Source: Linanthus parryae (lineage: Eukaryota > Streptophyta > Magnoliopsida > Ericales > Polemoniaceae). Taken from it: a stretch of 64,000 nucleotides of DNA. Below, one piece after another: positions 22,018 to 34,821 of this stretch. The stretch's first letter is position 1; the number at the start of each line of letters is the position of its first letter. Location of the stretch: positions 13,677,735-13,741,734 of the forward strand of contig JALGPY010000013.1 of assembly GCA_023055425.1 (NCBI GenBank). Direction: 5' to 3'. The translations under genes were made by a program, and so were the position numbers. The notes under the pieces were generated by a model. That model saw only the letters and a program-made list of their open reading frames with translations, did not search any database and was not told the DNA's origin.

Positions 22018-23322
22018 TGAAAGGGGAGTAAGCAGGTAGAAATGCAGCACATATACTCTAGAAGGTGGGGGTGGGGGGTTGAATGAAGTATGCCAACTTT
22101 TTGTAAAACTTGCAAAGATAAGAGTTTTTTGTGAAGAGCAATGAAGTTCAAGGCCTTGAAAACAGTTTCAAGCCTTTGAGATGAAATAGAGTTTAATTAA
22201 AGAAACATACAAGTCTTTTTCAAGGCCGTGAAAAGAGTTTCAAACCTTTGAAAACAGACTATTTTGAATGCTGTAAAAACTAAGTATGCAAAGGAAACCG
22301 TAAATGCAAGAGACACAGGATTTATAAAGTTCAGTCCACTTGGAACTATGCCTCTACCTCAGGGATCTTCTCCCTGCATGATTTCCAACACAATTATTAT
22401 TAATCAAAAGCTAAGCCCTAGATCTCAAGCACATAGGTATGCCTTACTATGTTACAGCTTGTGGTTCTCTCTAGCCTATCTAGTACCTTCCCTAGCTATC
22501 TGATTAACTAAGAATTCTCTATTGTTCACTTTGAACAATCCTTGAGCATGGGAGATAGAAGTAGTATAAGAAAGATATACAAATTGAGTACAAGTCAGAA
22601 GAACTCTGGAAGTGTAAAACTGCAATGATGTTATGTGAGATGGATTGGAAGAATGATGTGCTTCTTTGATGTTTGTCAATCCTGAAATGTGTCACTCTTT
22701 TTGCCTGTTGTGTGTTCTAGTTGTTGCTTCAAAATGAGCTCCATTTATACAACTCAGATGCTCTGCAAATCTTCCCTGATTTTCAGTAACAAACTTCCTG
22801 GTTTGTAGGCAACAGCTTTGACTCTTTTAACAGTCTTCTCCAACGGATAGTTGATCATAATATTCAGAGATATTGTTCTGATCTTTTCTTTAAAAAATCT
22901 GAGAAGCTGTCAAGAGTGTCTGATTGATCACATAATCACATTCTCTCAATGTTTCCTTTCCTGCAAAATCCAGGTTAGGAAACCAATCCTGCAAAATAGG
23001 AAATAAAATTTTCCCTTCAAAACCAAGTCAAACACGTTAAACAGATGACGCCTATATGAATCATAAGATTTTGGTTTTCATCATCAAGTAATAAAAGATC
23101 ACATATATGGGTGAGAGAGTTAGAATAAAGTCAGAAGAACTTAGACAATATCCCCCTTAGAATGTGCATACAGGTTAGACAATTTCAAGGGTTTGAATGT
23201 TGTTTCAAGGCCTCTGCTATTTCAAGCCTGTGAATTCTTCGATTCAAGGCTTTGAAAACTGTTTAAAGATTCGAATAATGTTTCAAGGCTCTGAATTGCC
23301 CTGTGAGACCTGTGAACTTACA
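22018..23322 (-). repeat. SIRE-C 5' LTR (1305 bp)
   Basis: TG...CTTACA on the + strand. A minus-strand TATAAAT at about 22744-22750 is a plausible TATA box. Palindrome pairs lie at 22146/22166 and 22218/22238. A run of six motif-like units starts at 23183, 23203, 23220, 23242, 23262 and 23281. Confidence 0.87.
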
Positions 23323-23422
23323 AAATTCATTATATTAAATGTCTCCATAAATAATAAATGATTTTTCTAGCCAAACATAGTGTTCATACTAAATATAGAT
23401 TGCCTCCAGGGCTAGTCCAACA
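23323..23422 (-). repeat. Copia-D 3' LTR stub
   Basis: The reverse complement begins TGTTGGACTAGCCC and matches the first about 100 bp of the Copia-A LTR (6323 onward). It is cut at 23322 by the terminus of the SIRE-C LTR. The adjacent + strand GTCTCCCACTTG (23423-23434) is the polypurine tract complement. Confidence 0.85.
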
Positions 23423-23436
23423 GTCTCCCACTTGCA

Positions 23437-26400
23437 CTAGAGCCAATCTGGTGCATCTCGCATGCCTATAGATCTAATGCGCCCTTCATTCTTGCACTGA
23501 ACAGGCGCCTTTGTAAGTGGATCTGAAAGATTATTAGCCTTTGGAATCTTGCATATTTTCACGTCTCCTCTACCGATGATCTCTCGAATAACATGGAATC
23601 TCGTAAGTATATTTTTGGATTTCTGGTGTGACCTGGGTTCCTTGGCTTGTGCCATTACCCTAGTGTTGTCACAATACAACACAATGGGTTTCACAGTGCT
23701 AGGAACCACACCAGGCTCAGAGATGAACTTCCTAATCCAAACACCTTACTTTTCCGCGTCTGACGCAGCAATGCACTCATATTTAGTTATAGAATCAGCA
23801 ACTCTCTCTTCCTTGGAATTCTTCCAGCTTAAATCCTCCATTCAGGCAAAAAACATAATCCGACTGCGATCTATAGTCGTCCTTGTCGGTTTGGAAGCTT
23901 GCGTTAGTGTAACCAATTACACCGAGTTCTTCCTCACCACCAAATATGAAGAATGCATTTTTACTTCCTCTCAAGGACTTAAGGATATTCTAGACAGCAA
24001 TCCGGTGACTTTCACCCAGATTGGACTGTTATCTGCTTATCACACTTAATGCGTACGACACATCTGGTCTAGAACAAAACATGCAGTACATGGTAGATCC
24101 TATAGCTGACACGTATGGGATCTTACTCATGCGGTCCTTCTCAATCTGATTGGAAGGAAATTCAGCCTTCAAAAGGGTGACTCCATGCGACATTGGAAAG
24201 AATCCTTTCTTTGATTCTTGCATGTTGAACCGCTTCAACACCTTTTCTCTGTATGTTTTTTGTCTTAGGCCGAGAAGCTTCCTATATCTATCCCTATAGA
24301 TCTTGATGCCAAGTATATAAGCTGCATCCCCTAAGTGCTTCATTGCGAAACAATTCCCTAGCCAATCTTTAGCAGATTGAAAGGTAGGAATGTCGTTTTA
24401 AATGAGTACTATGTCATCCACATACAAGACCATAAACACAACAGAACTCCCACTAACCTTCTTGTAGACACAAGACTCATCTTCGTTCCTGATGAAGCCA
24501 AAATCTTTGACCATGTCATCAAAATGTCGATTCTAACTCCTAGAGGCTTGCTTCAACGCATAAATGGATCGCTGAAACTTACAGACTTTATGGGATGCTC
24601 TGGATCCTCAAGCCCTCTGGCTGTGTCATGTACACATCCTCAAGGAGGTTTCCATATAGAAACGCTGTTTTGACATCCATCTGCCAAATCTCATGTTCGC
24701 GATAAGCTGCAATAGCAAGTAAGATGCGAATGGCTTTGGTCATCGCGACTGGGGAAAATGTCTCATCATATTAAATACCATGAATCTTTCTGAATGCTTT
24801 TGCCACCAATCGTCCCTTATAGGCAACTACATTTCCATCCATGTTGTTGTTCTTCTTGAAGACCCACTTGCACCCTATGGGCCGAGCCCCTTCGGGTGGT
24901 TCCACCAAAGTTCACACTTTGTTGGTATACATGGATTCCATTTTGGATCTCATGTCCTCATGCCAATTATTAGAATCTGGCCCTTTCATGGCCTCTCCAT
25001 AGGTAGTAGGCTCATCATCCATGAGTAGTACGTCATCGGGCTCAGTCATGAGAAGTTCATACCTCTCTGGCTCCTGAGGTACCCTACTCGACCTACGGGG
25101 TTCTTGTGTTACTTGAACAGGCTGCTTCACAACAACTTGTGGTTCCTAATCATGCCCCATTGTAGGATCAGTGTTTTGTGGTTCTTGAACTTCTTCAAGT
25201 TCTACAGTCCCCCACTGATTTCTTTAGAGACAAATTCTCTTTCTAGAAACACGCTAGTCCGAGCAGCGAACACTTTGTTCTCAATTGGATTGTTGAAATA
25301 ATATCCTTTTGTTTCCTTACAATATCCCACAAAATTGAGATTGTCTATTTGTAAACGCTTTACATAGACGTTGAAACCCCAAATCTTCATAAACGACATT
25401 ATGGGACGCCTCCCAGTTCATATCTCATATGGTGTCTTTATGACCAATTTTGGTGGAACACGGTTAATGATAAAATCTGCAGTCAATAAAGCATGTCCCC
25501 AAAACAATATCGGATGACACATCATAGACTCCACCATGTCCAACAGGGTGCGATTCCTCCTCTCATACATGCCATTGGCGTTCCGGGTGGAGTGATTTGG
25601 GACAAGATCCCACACTCTCTAAGATAGCCGTCAAACTCTTACCTTAAGTATTCTGCTCCACGATCTGATCGTAGAGCCTTAATACTCTTGCCAAGTTGCT
25701 TCTCTACTTCATTCTTGAATTCTTTGAACATTTCAAAGGATTCGTATTAGGCCTTCATAAGGTATACAAATCCATATCTACTGAATCCATCAGTAAATGT
25801 AATGAAATGAAGATAAACACATCTGGCAAGCGTGGGAAATGGTGCACATACATCATTATGTATGAGTGCCAATAACTCACAAGTCATCTCACCTTTCTAA
25901 TTGAAAGGGGACTTTGTCATTTTTCCTAATAAACTAGATTCACATGTCTCATGTGATTCATAATAAAATGAGTCTAGAAATCCATCCTTATGGAGTCTAG
26001 AAATGCGTTTCTCGTTTATATGGCCTAAGAGACAGTGCCATATATAAGTAGGATTTAAATAATTAGTTTTAATCCTCAAGGTATTTATGTTATAGACAGA
26101 ATTATTTATATCAAGGATATACAATCCATTAGAAAAAGCGCACTACAATAAAGCATACTATCAAAATAAATGGAGCAACACCTGTCATTTATTTTAATAG
26201 AAAAACCTTTCTCGTCCAAACAAGAAATAGAAATAATGTTTCTGCTCATTTCAGGCACATAATAGCAATTGCCTAATTCTAAAATAAGTCCTGAAGACAA
26301 AGATAACTCATAAACGCCTATGGCTAATGTAGCAAATCTTGCTCCATTCCCCCATGTGCAAGTCCATCTTCCCTTTAGCCATTCGTATACTTATCTTGAG

Positions 26401-27210
26401 GTCCTGCACATTTCGACAAATGTGAGATCCACATCCAGTACCCAATACCCAATATGAAGATATAGACAAATTGACATCTATAAAAAAAAATACCTGGTGG
26501 TGGTGGAATCACTATTCTAAGCCTTTTATCCTCCAGATACTTGGGGAAGTTCCTCTAGCTGTGGCCTGTCTGACAACAATAGTGACAAGCGCCCTTAGAG
26601 ACGCCACCGGCAGGCTGTAAGGCAACTTCCTTGGATTTTTCAACTTTCTTGCTCTTTCCTTTGGAGGTGGAAGCAACTCGCTTGCTATTCCCTCTATTGA
26701 CCATCATTATGGATTTGCCTTTACATTTGGTAATGCTCTATTCAGTGGTCCTCAACATATTGAGCAGGTCTGGAAGAGGTTTTTTGATCTCATTCATGTT
26801 ATAGTTCATGATGAACTGGCTATAACTATCAGACAACGATTGTAGGATGAGATCAATGGCCAACTCTTGGCCGAACGGGAAGCCTAACATTTACAGATTC
26901 TCCATGTATCCGACCATACAGAGCACATGAGGCCGACAAGGTTCTCCTATGACAGACAACACTTGAACAGTGCTTTGGATGCTTCATACCGCTCATGCCT
27001 AGCCTGCTGTTGGAAGAGCTGCTTCAAATGTATGATCATATCAGACGCCTCCATGTTCTCATGTTGCTTCTGAAGCTCAGAGTTCATGGTGCAAGGCATG
27101 AGACAAGTCACATAATTAGAATCATCCACATGCTTCTGATGTGCCCTTGTAGCGGCAAGAACATCATCCTCTCTTGGTGGTTTTGGAATAGGATTGTCTA
27201 AGACGTAAAG
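23437..27210 (-). pseudogene. gag-pol: Copia-D gag-pol, main part, decayed
   Basis: RNase H end (SHQKSKNIL...GMRDAPDWL) at 23437-23709. The second half of RT is at 24029-24343 (KHLGDAAYILGIKIYRD) and earlier RT is scattered to about 24990. Integrase fragments are at 25202-25615 (ERRNRTLLDMV), the pre-integrase domain at 25897-26124 (HCLLGHINEKR), protease and knuckle near 26400-26580, and gag at 26947-27205 (ELQKQHENM). Many stops and small deletions are present. Unlike Copia-A, it retains the segment before SRS in RT (about 24545-24575). Gag resumes at 36815 across the gypsy insertion. Confidence 0.88.
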
Positions 27211-30132
27211 TGTCACGACCCCGTTTCCCGGACCCCGATTAGTGACGGGATCAAGGGTCATAACTGGCCGATGGGGCCCTCTTTTCGTATCAAGTGGGAT
27301 GAATATTAAAATTTGAACTTTTGAAATGAGAAAAGAGATAAAATAAATCGTTGCAGAAGCGATTTGGAATATAGGGGTCTCATTTGGACATTGAAGAATC
27401 AATTTGGAAGCTTTCTGTAAAACAGTTTTAAAAGAAGAAAGAAGAACATTTGATTCAATCCCACAAGACAGTACTTATCAGAGCACACATGGATAACTGA
27501 GGAGTTTAAATTAGAGACAACTAAAAATAACCAAACGGTATTCTTTTATACATGAACGGTCAAACTATTACACAGAGTGGGACTAGGCGTACTGCGTACA
27601 CATTATCTACCTGGAACGTGTGAGCATACTATATACAACAAAATTGGACTGTAGATAAGTCTAGCTCACAACATGATACTACAAAACTATATTGCTATAG
27701 ATCTTCCAAAAGTATCCCGGTCTCTACTGATCTTCATCGTATCCATGTCCTGAAACCTTTAGTTTGAAAGGGGCGAGCTGAAAAGCTCAGTGAGGGGATT
27801 ACTCCTCCTTTTTGAGTAAAAGTAACTGAAACGTCATTTTCGATTATCATTTGGCAATAATAAAACTTCAGTAAAAGAACAGTAAACATTTCATTTCAAT
27901 CACTTTCATTTGGTTGAGATGCAGTGGGTAACCGTTCGTGATCTATAGGTGATATATCCCCTTACCTACCCATGTGAGTAGTTGGTAGGCCAGTAATATA
28001 TCCGTAATTTGACATGTCTTGGCGCCATCACAGTGGCACGTCGCTTAACATTACCCAGCGATAAGGTCTCGTGGATAGAAAAACAAAAATTGTCCAAAAC
28101 ATCTCGTCAACTTATCATTTTAAACAGTATTTAGAAAATTGATTATAAAATAAAATTTATAAAATTCGTCATCGTAACGACAGTTAAAATAATAAACCGT
28201 AAAGCATTTTAGACATTTAATAACAGAGGATCATGAAAATAACAGTTTAGCTATCATTTTAACAATTTAGACAATTTATTTAAAAAGCGTAAAAACACGA
28301 GTATAAAAAAAACAAGAGGTTAAGTTTACTCACCCTCGTGGCGTGATATGCCAAAATAGAATATTAGAACTCCTTGTAGATAATTTCTACTAACCAAACT
28401 CCAAACAGAGAGTATTACAGTGAACTGATATTTTTTTGGAATGAAGAAAAATAGAGATGGTGGAGGGCTATTTATACCCAAAATGACCGACCTTATATAC
28501 GTAAGTGCATATGTAAGAACATGATAGATATTTTATGTTCTTATCTCATTTCAAATTGTGACTCTTTACTGATTATAGCCAGCACATGCTTTATGAAACA
28601 AGTAAGCATGTTAAACATATAGGTGACATGACAAAATTGGATAAACATAACTCCTATGTTTGACACATGACTTATTATTCTAGAGACTTCTAATTTGGTT
28701 GATACAATCTTATGAAGGAGAGTATTAGCTATAGGTCTATCTATCAGAACGTCATTAACTGAGAAAGAAAATGTAGCATATAAGAGTTTACTTGTGGCTG
28801 GTGACATGCTACTAGAGTAGTTACTTTAGTTCTTGAATAATATGTACCAGTCTGTCCCTACTCTTTCTTCCCATGGCGGCTCGGCGCGGGGATTAAGGGT
28901 AGGGACAGAAAAGACCAAAATACCCCTATGAATATTTGAAATTCCATAGTATGTCCCCTCTGTCTCACAGAAACAACACCACCACCACCAGCCTCTATCA
29001 ACGACACCACCAGCCTCCATCAACAAGGACAGATCCATGAACACCATCAAAACACAAACTGAAAATTCAACATGAACACAACAAGATTCGACTAAAAACT
29101 TTAGATCTACCCTCATTATTTTTATATTTTAACAAAAAATGCAAGATGGAGAAGAAGAAGGAGAAGAAAGAAGGAGGGGGCGAAAGACAGGAAGAACCCT
29201 CGACCTTCCACTGCCACAGCCTAGTCACCGCCAACGACCCCACCGCCGTACCACCAACGAAGCCACCGCCGGTCTGAGTGAGAGGGAGAGAAAGGACCAG
29301 ATGTGCTTGGTTTCCAACGCCTCAGCCTCTCTCTCCACCTTGAGTCGAGAGATCTGAACAGTATGAACAAACAGAGAGAGAGGAAAGCAGATTGAGAAGC
29401 CGGTCTTCCACCGTCGGTCTCCGCCTCGTCTGTCTTCCACCGTCAGTCTCAGCCTCAGCCTCAGCCTCCGTTCGTAGCCACCGTTGGACAGTGCACCACG
29501 GCTTGGGCGGCGGAGAGAGGCAGGGCTTTTCCTCTTGGGGGTTTTCTCTCCGTCTCTCTCTCTACTGAGTGGTTGTGGTGATAATGTGGGGTGAGAGGAT
29601 AAGGTGAATGGGAGATAAAGTGGGTGGGGTTGGGAAAGAAAAAAAAAGTATGTATTATTTGTGAGGGTAATGTTGTCATTTTACGTTATTAAGGTTACCC
29701 AAAAAGGAAATGGGAAGAAAGAGCAGGGACGTCCCAAAATGGAAATTGGGAAGAAAGAGCAGGGACGGAGTGGTAGTCATTAGGTGTAAAAGGAACTAGT
29801 ACATTTAAGAAATCTGGTCATTTACAACTTTCAATATTATTTTATATATAAATATTTATTTATCATTAAATTATATTGATTATATACAAATGTACACAAA
29901 TATTAATACAACTTAGTATATAGTACCATATGGAACTCAAATATTTGTGGTGGTCAATATTTAAAATACCAAATGTTAATTATTATTTTCTACTATTTAC
30001 TTTTCATTTTTTTGTAGAAAATAATTAAACCTCCTGAGATAATCACATCATATTTTCCTAGTCATACTCCTAAATCGTATTATGTAAATGAAAATGACTT
30101 TACTACATGAAAGTAATGCACTGGATACTACA
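27211..30132 (-). repeat. Tekay-like element 3' LTR, with TIR insertion
   Basis: Collinear with 34822-36814 except for the insertion at 28847-29773. Without it the LTR is about 1995 bp, in line with 1993 bp for the other copy. A minus-strand TATAAATA lies near 28470-28477. Confidence 0.92.
28847..29773. mobile_element. 927-bp TIR DNA element with gene-like, GC-rich interior
   Basis: The paired LTR lacks this segment, so both edges are exact. Termini are inverted repeats of about 26 bp (23 matches) reading CCA(G/C)TC(T/C)GTCCCT inward, flanked by TA on both sides. A TA duplication with a CCGTCCC-type end suggests a Tc1/mariner (Stowaway-like) element. A 3-bp GTA duplication is also possible. 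The right end carries a second, tandem copy of about 40 bp of terminal sequence (29709-29773). The interior (28975-29600) is rich in CACCACCAC, proline- and serine-type codons and CT-rich leader sequence, which looks like captured host exon or UTR. No transposase is visible. Confidence 0.75.
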
Positions 30133-30146
30133 TCCTTCCCTACTTA
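30133..30146 (-). other. Tekay-like element polypurine tract
   Basis: On the minus strand AGTAGGGAAGGA lies directly before the LTR start TGTAGTATCC. Confidence 0.75.
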
Positions 30147-30178
30147 TAGAAGTTTGGTCCCCAAACTTAAAATGTACC

Positions 30179-33100
30179 TTAGAATAGATGGGGATAACGC
30201 TCGCGTATCTCGTCTTCACGTTCCCATGTAGCTTCTTCTACTAAGTGATTTCGCCATAGAACTTTGACAAGAGGTATGACTTTATTTCGTAAGACTTGGT
30301 CACGTCGACTTAAGATTTCGACAGGTACTTCAGTATAAGATAAGTCCCCTCGTATCTCTAATGGATGATGTTCGATCACATGAATGGGATCATACACATA
30401 TTTCTTAATCATGGAGACATGGAAGACATTATGAACATTGCTCAAGTCTGGTGGTAGCGCGACACGATAAGCTACTGGTCTAATACGTTCCAAGATCTCA
30501 TAAGGTCCAATGTATCTTGGACTTAGTTTCCCTTTCTTTCCAAATCGAGCTACCCCTTTTGTCGGCGAAATTTTAAGAAATACAAATTCGCCAACACTAA
30601 ACTCCAAGTCTCTCCTCCTATTGTCACTATAACTCTTTTGTCGACTTTGAGCAACCTGAAGTTTATCTTGAATGACCCTCACCTTCTATGTAGTGATCTG
30701 AACTATCTCTGGTCCAAGTATTTGCCTTTCTCCAACTTCTGTCCAGCATATAGGGGATCTACACTTTCAACCGTACAGTGCCTCAAATGGAGCCATTCCA
30801 ATACTAGACTGGAAACTATTGTTGTACGTAAACTCCACTACTGGTAGATGTTCTTCCCAACCTCCTTTGAATTCTAGGACACATAATCGAAGTAGGTCTT
30901 CTAGGATTTGGATAACTCTCTCTGATTGACCGTCTGTCTGTGGGTGAAAGGCGGTACTAAAACGTAACTTGGTTCCCATAGCAGTTTGGAGGCTATTCCA
31001 GAATCTTGAAACAAATCTAGGATCACGATCAGAAATGATGGAAACTGGAGTCCCATGAAGCCGTACGATTTCACGGATATATAAGAGTGATAGCTTCTCT
31101 AAAGAATCGGTTGGTTTCATGGCTAAGAAGTGAGTGGATTTGGTCAGTCTATCAACAATTACCCAAACAGCTGAGTTACCTTTTGAATACTTTGGCAATC
31201 CCATGACAAAGTCCATGGTGATATGTTCCCACTTCCATTCTGGTATAGGGAGAGGTTGTAACAAACCGGCTGGTCGTTGGTGCTCTGCTTTCACTTGTTG
31301 ACACAAAAGACACTTGGATACAAAGCTAGCTATGTCCCTCTTCATTCCTTTCCACCAATACAATTCACGTAAATCTCTATACATCTTCGTACAACCAGGG
31401 TGAACTGCAAACTTAGAATCGTGTGCCTGTTCCATGATGAGCTTCTTAATGTCTGGTTTATTTGGAACACAAATCCGACCTTTAAATTTGACCAAGTTAT
31501 CTTGAACAGAGAAGTCAGAGACTTTACCACCAACCACATCATTCGAAATAGCACTCAACTCCAAATCATTCAATTGCGCCTTTTGAATTTCTTCTAAAAG
31601 TGTAGGCTTTACTACAAGGGCATAAACATGGCCAGAGGCTCTAGGCACGATTACTTCTAATTCCAATCTCTCAAATTCCTTGTGTAGGGTGGATTCACTT
31701 GTGATCAAATAAGCTAAGTTAGACTTTCGGATCAAGGCATCAGCTACAACATTAGCTTTACCTGGGTGATAACAAATGGTGATATCATAATCTTTCACCG
31801 TCTCAAGCCATCTCCTCTGTCTATTGCTCAAATCCTTTTGAGTAAAGATGTATTTAAGACTCTTATGATCCGTGTAAATCTCACAAGAAACTCCATATAA
31901 GTAGTGACGCCATATCTTCAAGGCAAAGATCACAACCGCCAATTCTAAGTCATGTGTGGCATAATTCACCTCATAGGGTTTCAACTGCCTAGAGGCATAC
32001 CCAATTACTTTTCCATCCTGCATAAGAACAAAACCAAGCCCTTTATTTGATGCATCACTGTATATCGTATATGATCCAATCTCAGATGGTAGAGATAAGA
32101 TAAGAGCAGTTACCAATCTGTTCTTCAACTCTTTAAAACTTTTCTCACAACCATCATCCCATTTAAATGGTGACTCCTTTCTAGTCAAACGGGTGAGGGA
32201 AGAGGCTAATAATGAGAAGTCTTGCACAAATTTTCTATAGTAACTTGGCAATCCTAAGAAACTTCTAATTTCTTTGACATTGGTAGGTCTAGGCCAATTA
32301 ACAATAGCCTCAATTTTCTGAGGGTCTACTCCAATGCCATCCTTCGAAACAACATGTCAAAGAAATGAAATTTGTGAGAGCCAAAATTCACACTTCTTCA
32401 ACTTTGCATAAAGCTTTCTATTTATCAAGGTTTGGAGTACAACTTTCAAATGCTCAGCATGATCCTCATTGGTCTTAGAATAAATCAAGATATCATCGAT
32501 GAAGACAATTACGAATTCATCCAGAAATGGTTTAAACACCCTATTCATCAAATCCATAAAAATAGCTGGGGCATTGGTTAAACCAAATGGCATAACTAAG
32601 AATTTGTAATGACCATATCTGGTGCGAAAATCACTCTTCGAAACATCGTCAGCTTTAATCTTCAACTGATGGTACCCTGACCTCAAATCAATCCTAGAAA
32701 AGACACAAGCACCCTTTAATTGATCAAATAAATCATCAATCCTAGGGAGAGGATACTTGTTCTTAACTGTGACCTTGTTAAGTTCTCGATAATCAATGCA
32801 CAGTCTCATGGTTCCATCTTTCTTCTTCACAAAAAGAACAGGTGCACCCCAAGGTGATGTACTGGGTCGGGTGAATCCCTTATCCAGTAACTCCTGCAGT
32901 TGTAACTTCAACTCTTTCAACTCTGCTGGGGCCATACGGTATGGTACTTTGGAGATAGGTGCAGTTTCAGGAGCGACATCTATGGTAAATTCTATCTCTC
33001 TACCTGGTGGCAATTCCTTAATATCATCAGGGAAGACATCAGGAAACTCTCGAACTATTGGTATGTCTTCTAATTTCACTTCCTCCTGTGATTGGTCAAC

Positions 33101-34651
33101 TATATAGGCAAGATAACCTTGACAGCCCTTTCTGAGTAATTTTTGAGCTTGCATATATGAAACTAGATGAGGTGGAGGTACAACTCCACTTCCGATAAAA
33201 GAAAATTCAGGTTTACATGGAGTGTGAAAGTTGACATTTTTCTTATGACAAATAATAGTTGCATGGTTAGAAGCCAACCAATCCATGCCAAGAATGGCAT
33301 CAAAGTCATGAATGTCGAGAGGGATTAAGTCTACAGTCATAGATATGGCTCCTATTTTGATTTGAAATTTCCTGTAGATAGAGGAACTGGCTAGAAAAAC
33401 TCCAAGAGGTGTTGAAACATTTAAAGCATACCCTAATGGCTCTGGTTTTCTAACAAGATGTCGAACAAAATCATATGACACAAATGAATGAGTAGAACCA
33501 GAATCAATAAGGACATTAGCAATAGAAGAATCGATAGGAAGTGTACCTGAGACAACTGAAGATGTGGAAGGAACATCTCCTGGGACAAGAATGAAAGCTT
33601 TTCCCTGCCTAGTTGGCTCATTTCGAGGAGTTGCTTGTTTCTGGACAGATGGATTTTGTGGTGCTGGGGGGAAAGAGTTACAATTTATGGCCTGATGCCC
33701 TGGTTTACCGCAACGGTAACAATTTTCAGTGCCTAGAAAACAAACTGGGCTCCTATGATATTTGAGACACTTAGGGCATTGAGGAGGGATGTTACTAGGG
33801 ACACGTGGTGGAGGATGATTCTGATGGTAGGAGTTTCCAGGCCTCTTGAAAGAGACAGTATGGTTTGGTCCATTATTGTGATTCCTGTTCCCTCCATTCC
33901 TTGCCCCTTCATTCCTGTTCCTCTGATCCCGATGTTGATGGTACTCTTCATTTCCTTTCTCTGCCATCAAAGCCCTATCAACAACCTCATTATAGGTAGG
34001 AAGCCTGAAAAGTTCAACCCTACTTTTGATGTTCCATCTAAGACCACCTTCAAACTTTCTTGCCTTCTGGTTCTCATTTATCACAACATGTGAGGCATAG
34101 CGAGAAAGTTCAGTGAACTTAGCCTCATATATAGCCACAGACATATTCCTCTGAGTTAGAGTGAAAAACTCAGCAATCTTTTGGTCTCTTCGATGCTGTG
34201 GGAAGTACTTCTCGTTGAACAACTCAAAAAACCGAGCCCACTCCATATAGGGCTCTCTCCTAGACATAGTTAGCCACAACTGATAAGCTTCTCCAATAAG
34301 ATTATAGGTAGCAAACTCAACCTTCTTCCTTTCAGTACATGGCATGGCTCCAAATATCTTTTCTATCTCCAATAACCAAGACTCGGCCACAACAGGGTTT
34401 GGGGCTCCAGAAAAGGTAGATGGTTTCAAACCCTGAAAGCGATCTATGGTGGAGGTCTTACGGTTATAGTCAGCCATGTTTACCAGACCTTCAAGAGCTC
34501 GTTCAATCCTATCAGCACTTCTTGAACCATTACCTAAGGTTGACCCGGCCATATGACTATTACCATTCACTTCATGACTTGGGGACTTTCCGTGTCCCGC
34601 AGTGTCATCAGCATGGGTGTTCCCTGATCCATTTCCCCCAAGGGTGTTCAT
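30179..34651 (-). pseudogene. gag-pol: Tekay-like gag-pol polyprotein, disabled
   Basis: The start at 34651 ([10 protein letters not shown]) is the first ATG after the primer site. Gag ends in the CCHC knuckle [14 protein letters not shown] (about 33731-33690). Protease has [11 protein letters not shown] (about 33510-33478). RT has [15 protein letters not shown] and FIDDILIYS (about 32830-32480). RNase H has [10 protein letters not shown] (about 32065) and DHKSLKYI. Integrase has the C-x2-C pair [14 protein letters not shown] and the [10 protein letters not shown] motif (about 31300-30910). The C terminus, PLVKVLWRNHLVEEATWERE, matches the chromodomain-type end of Tekay elements. Breaks: TGA at 32354-32356 (FL*HVVS), TGA near 30764 (LYG*KC), a frameshift shortly after, and TAG near 30685. 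Confidence 0.93.
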
Positions 34652-34803
34652 CTAAAAAGAAAAAGAAAGCTAGGTTAGTCTCTTTTTAATGGTTGTCCAA
34701 GTCATGGCATAATTAGTTCTTAATTCTATCACATAAGACACTCAAATCATTCATATGATCCTATAGTACTATAGGTCAATAGCTATATTTGGTATTAGTA
34801 AAA

Positions 34804-34818
34804 CCGGCTCTGATACCA
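34804..34818 (-). other. Tekay-like element primer binding site
   Basis: On the minus strand TGGTATCAGAGCCGG, the initiator methionine tRNA type, three bases from the 5' LTR end. Confidence 0.9.
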
Positions 34819-34821
34819 TGT

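Larger units (their letters stand above)
16471..23322 (-). mobile_element. SIRE-C, Sirevirus-like copia element, 3' truncated
   Basis: Collinear with SIRE-B: 5' LTR 23322-22018, primer site, gag-pol 21968-16944, palindrome array and promoter-like leader. The homology stops at 16470, equivalent to about 8945 in SIRE-B. The extra ORF, polypurine tract and 3' LTR are therefore missing. The right LTR ends exactly at 23322 against the Copia-D LTR stub. This suggests that SIRE-C inserted into Copia-D and that the left side was lost later. Confidence 0.85.

Noticed and set aside
28826..29116. Minus-strand ORF in the TIR element as a functional gene
   Set aside because: Crosses the element boundary into the LTR, so it cannot be an original gene. 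It probably reflects captured exon-like sequence.
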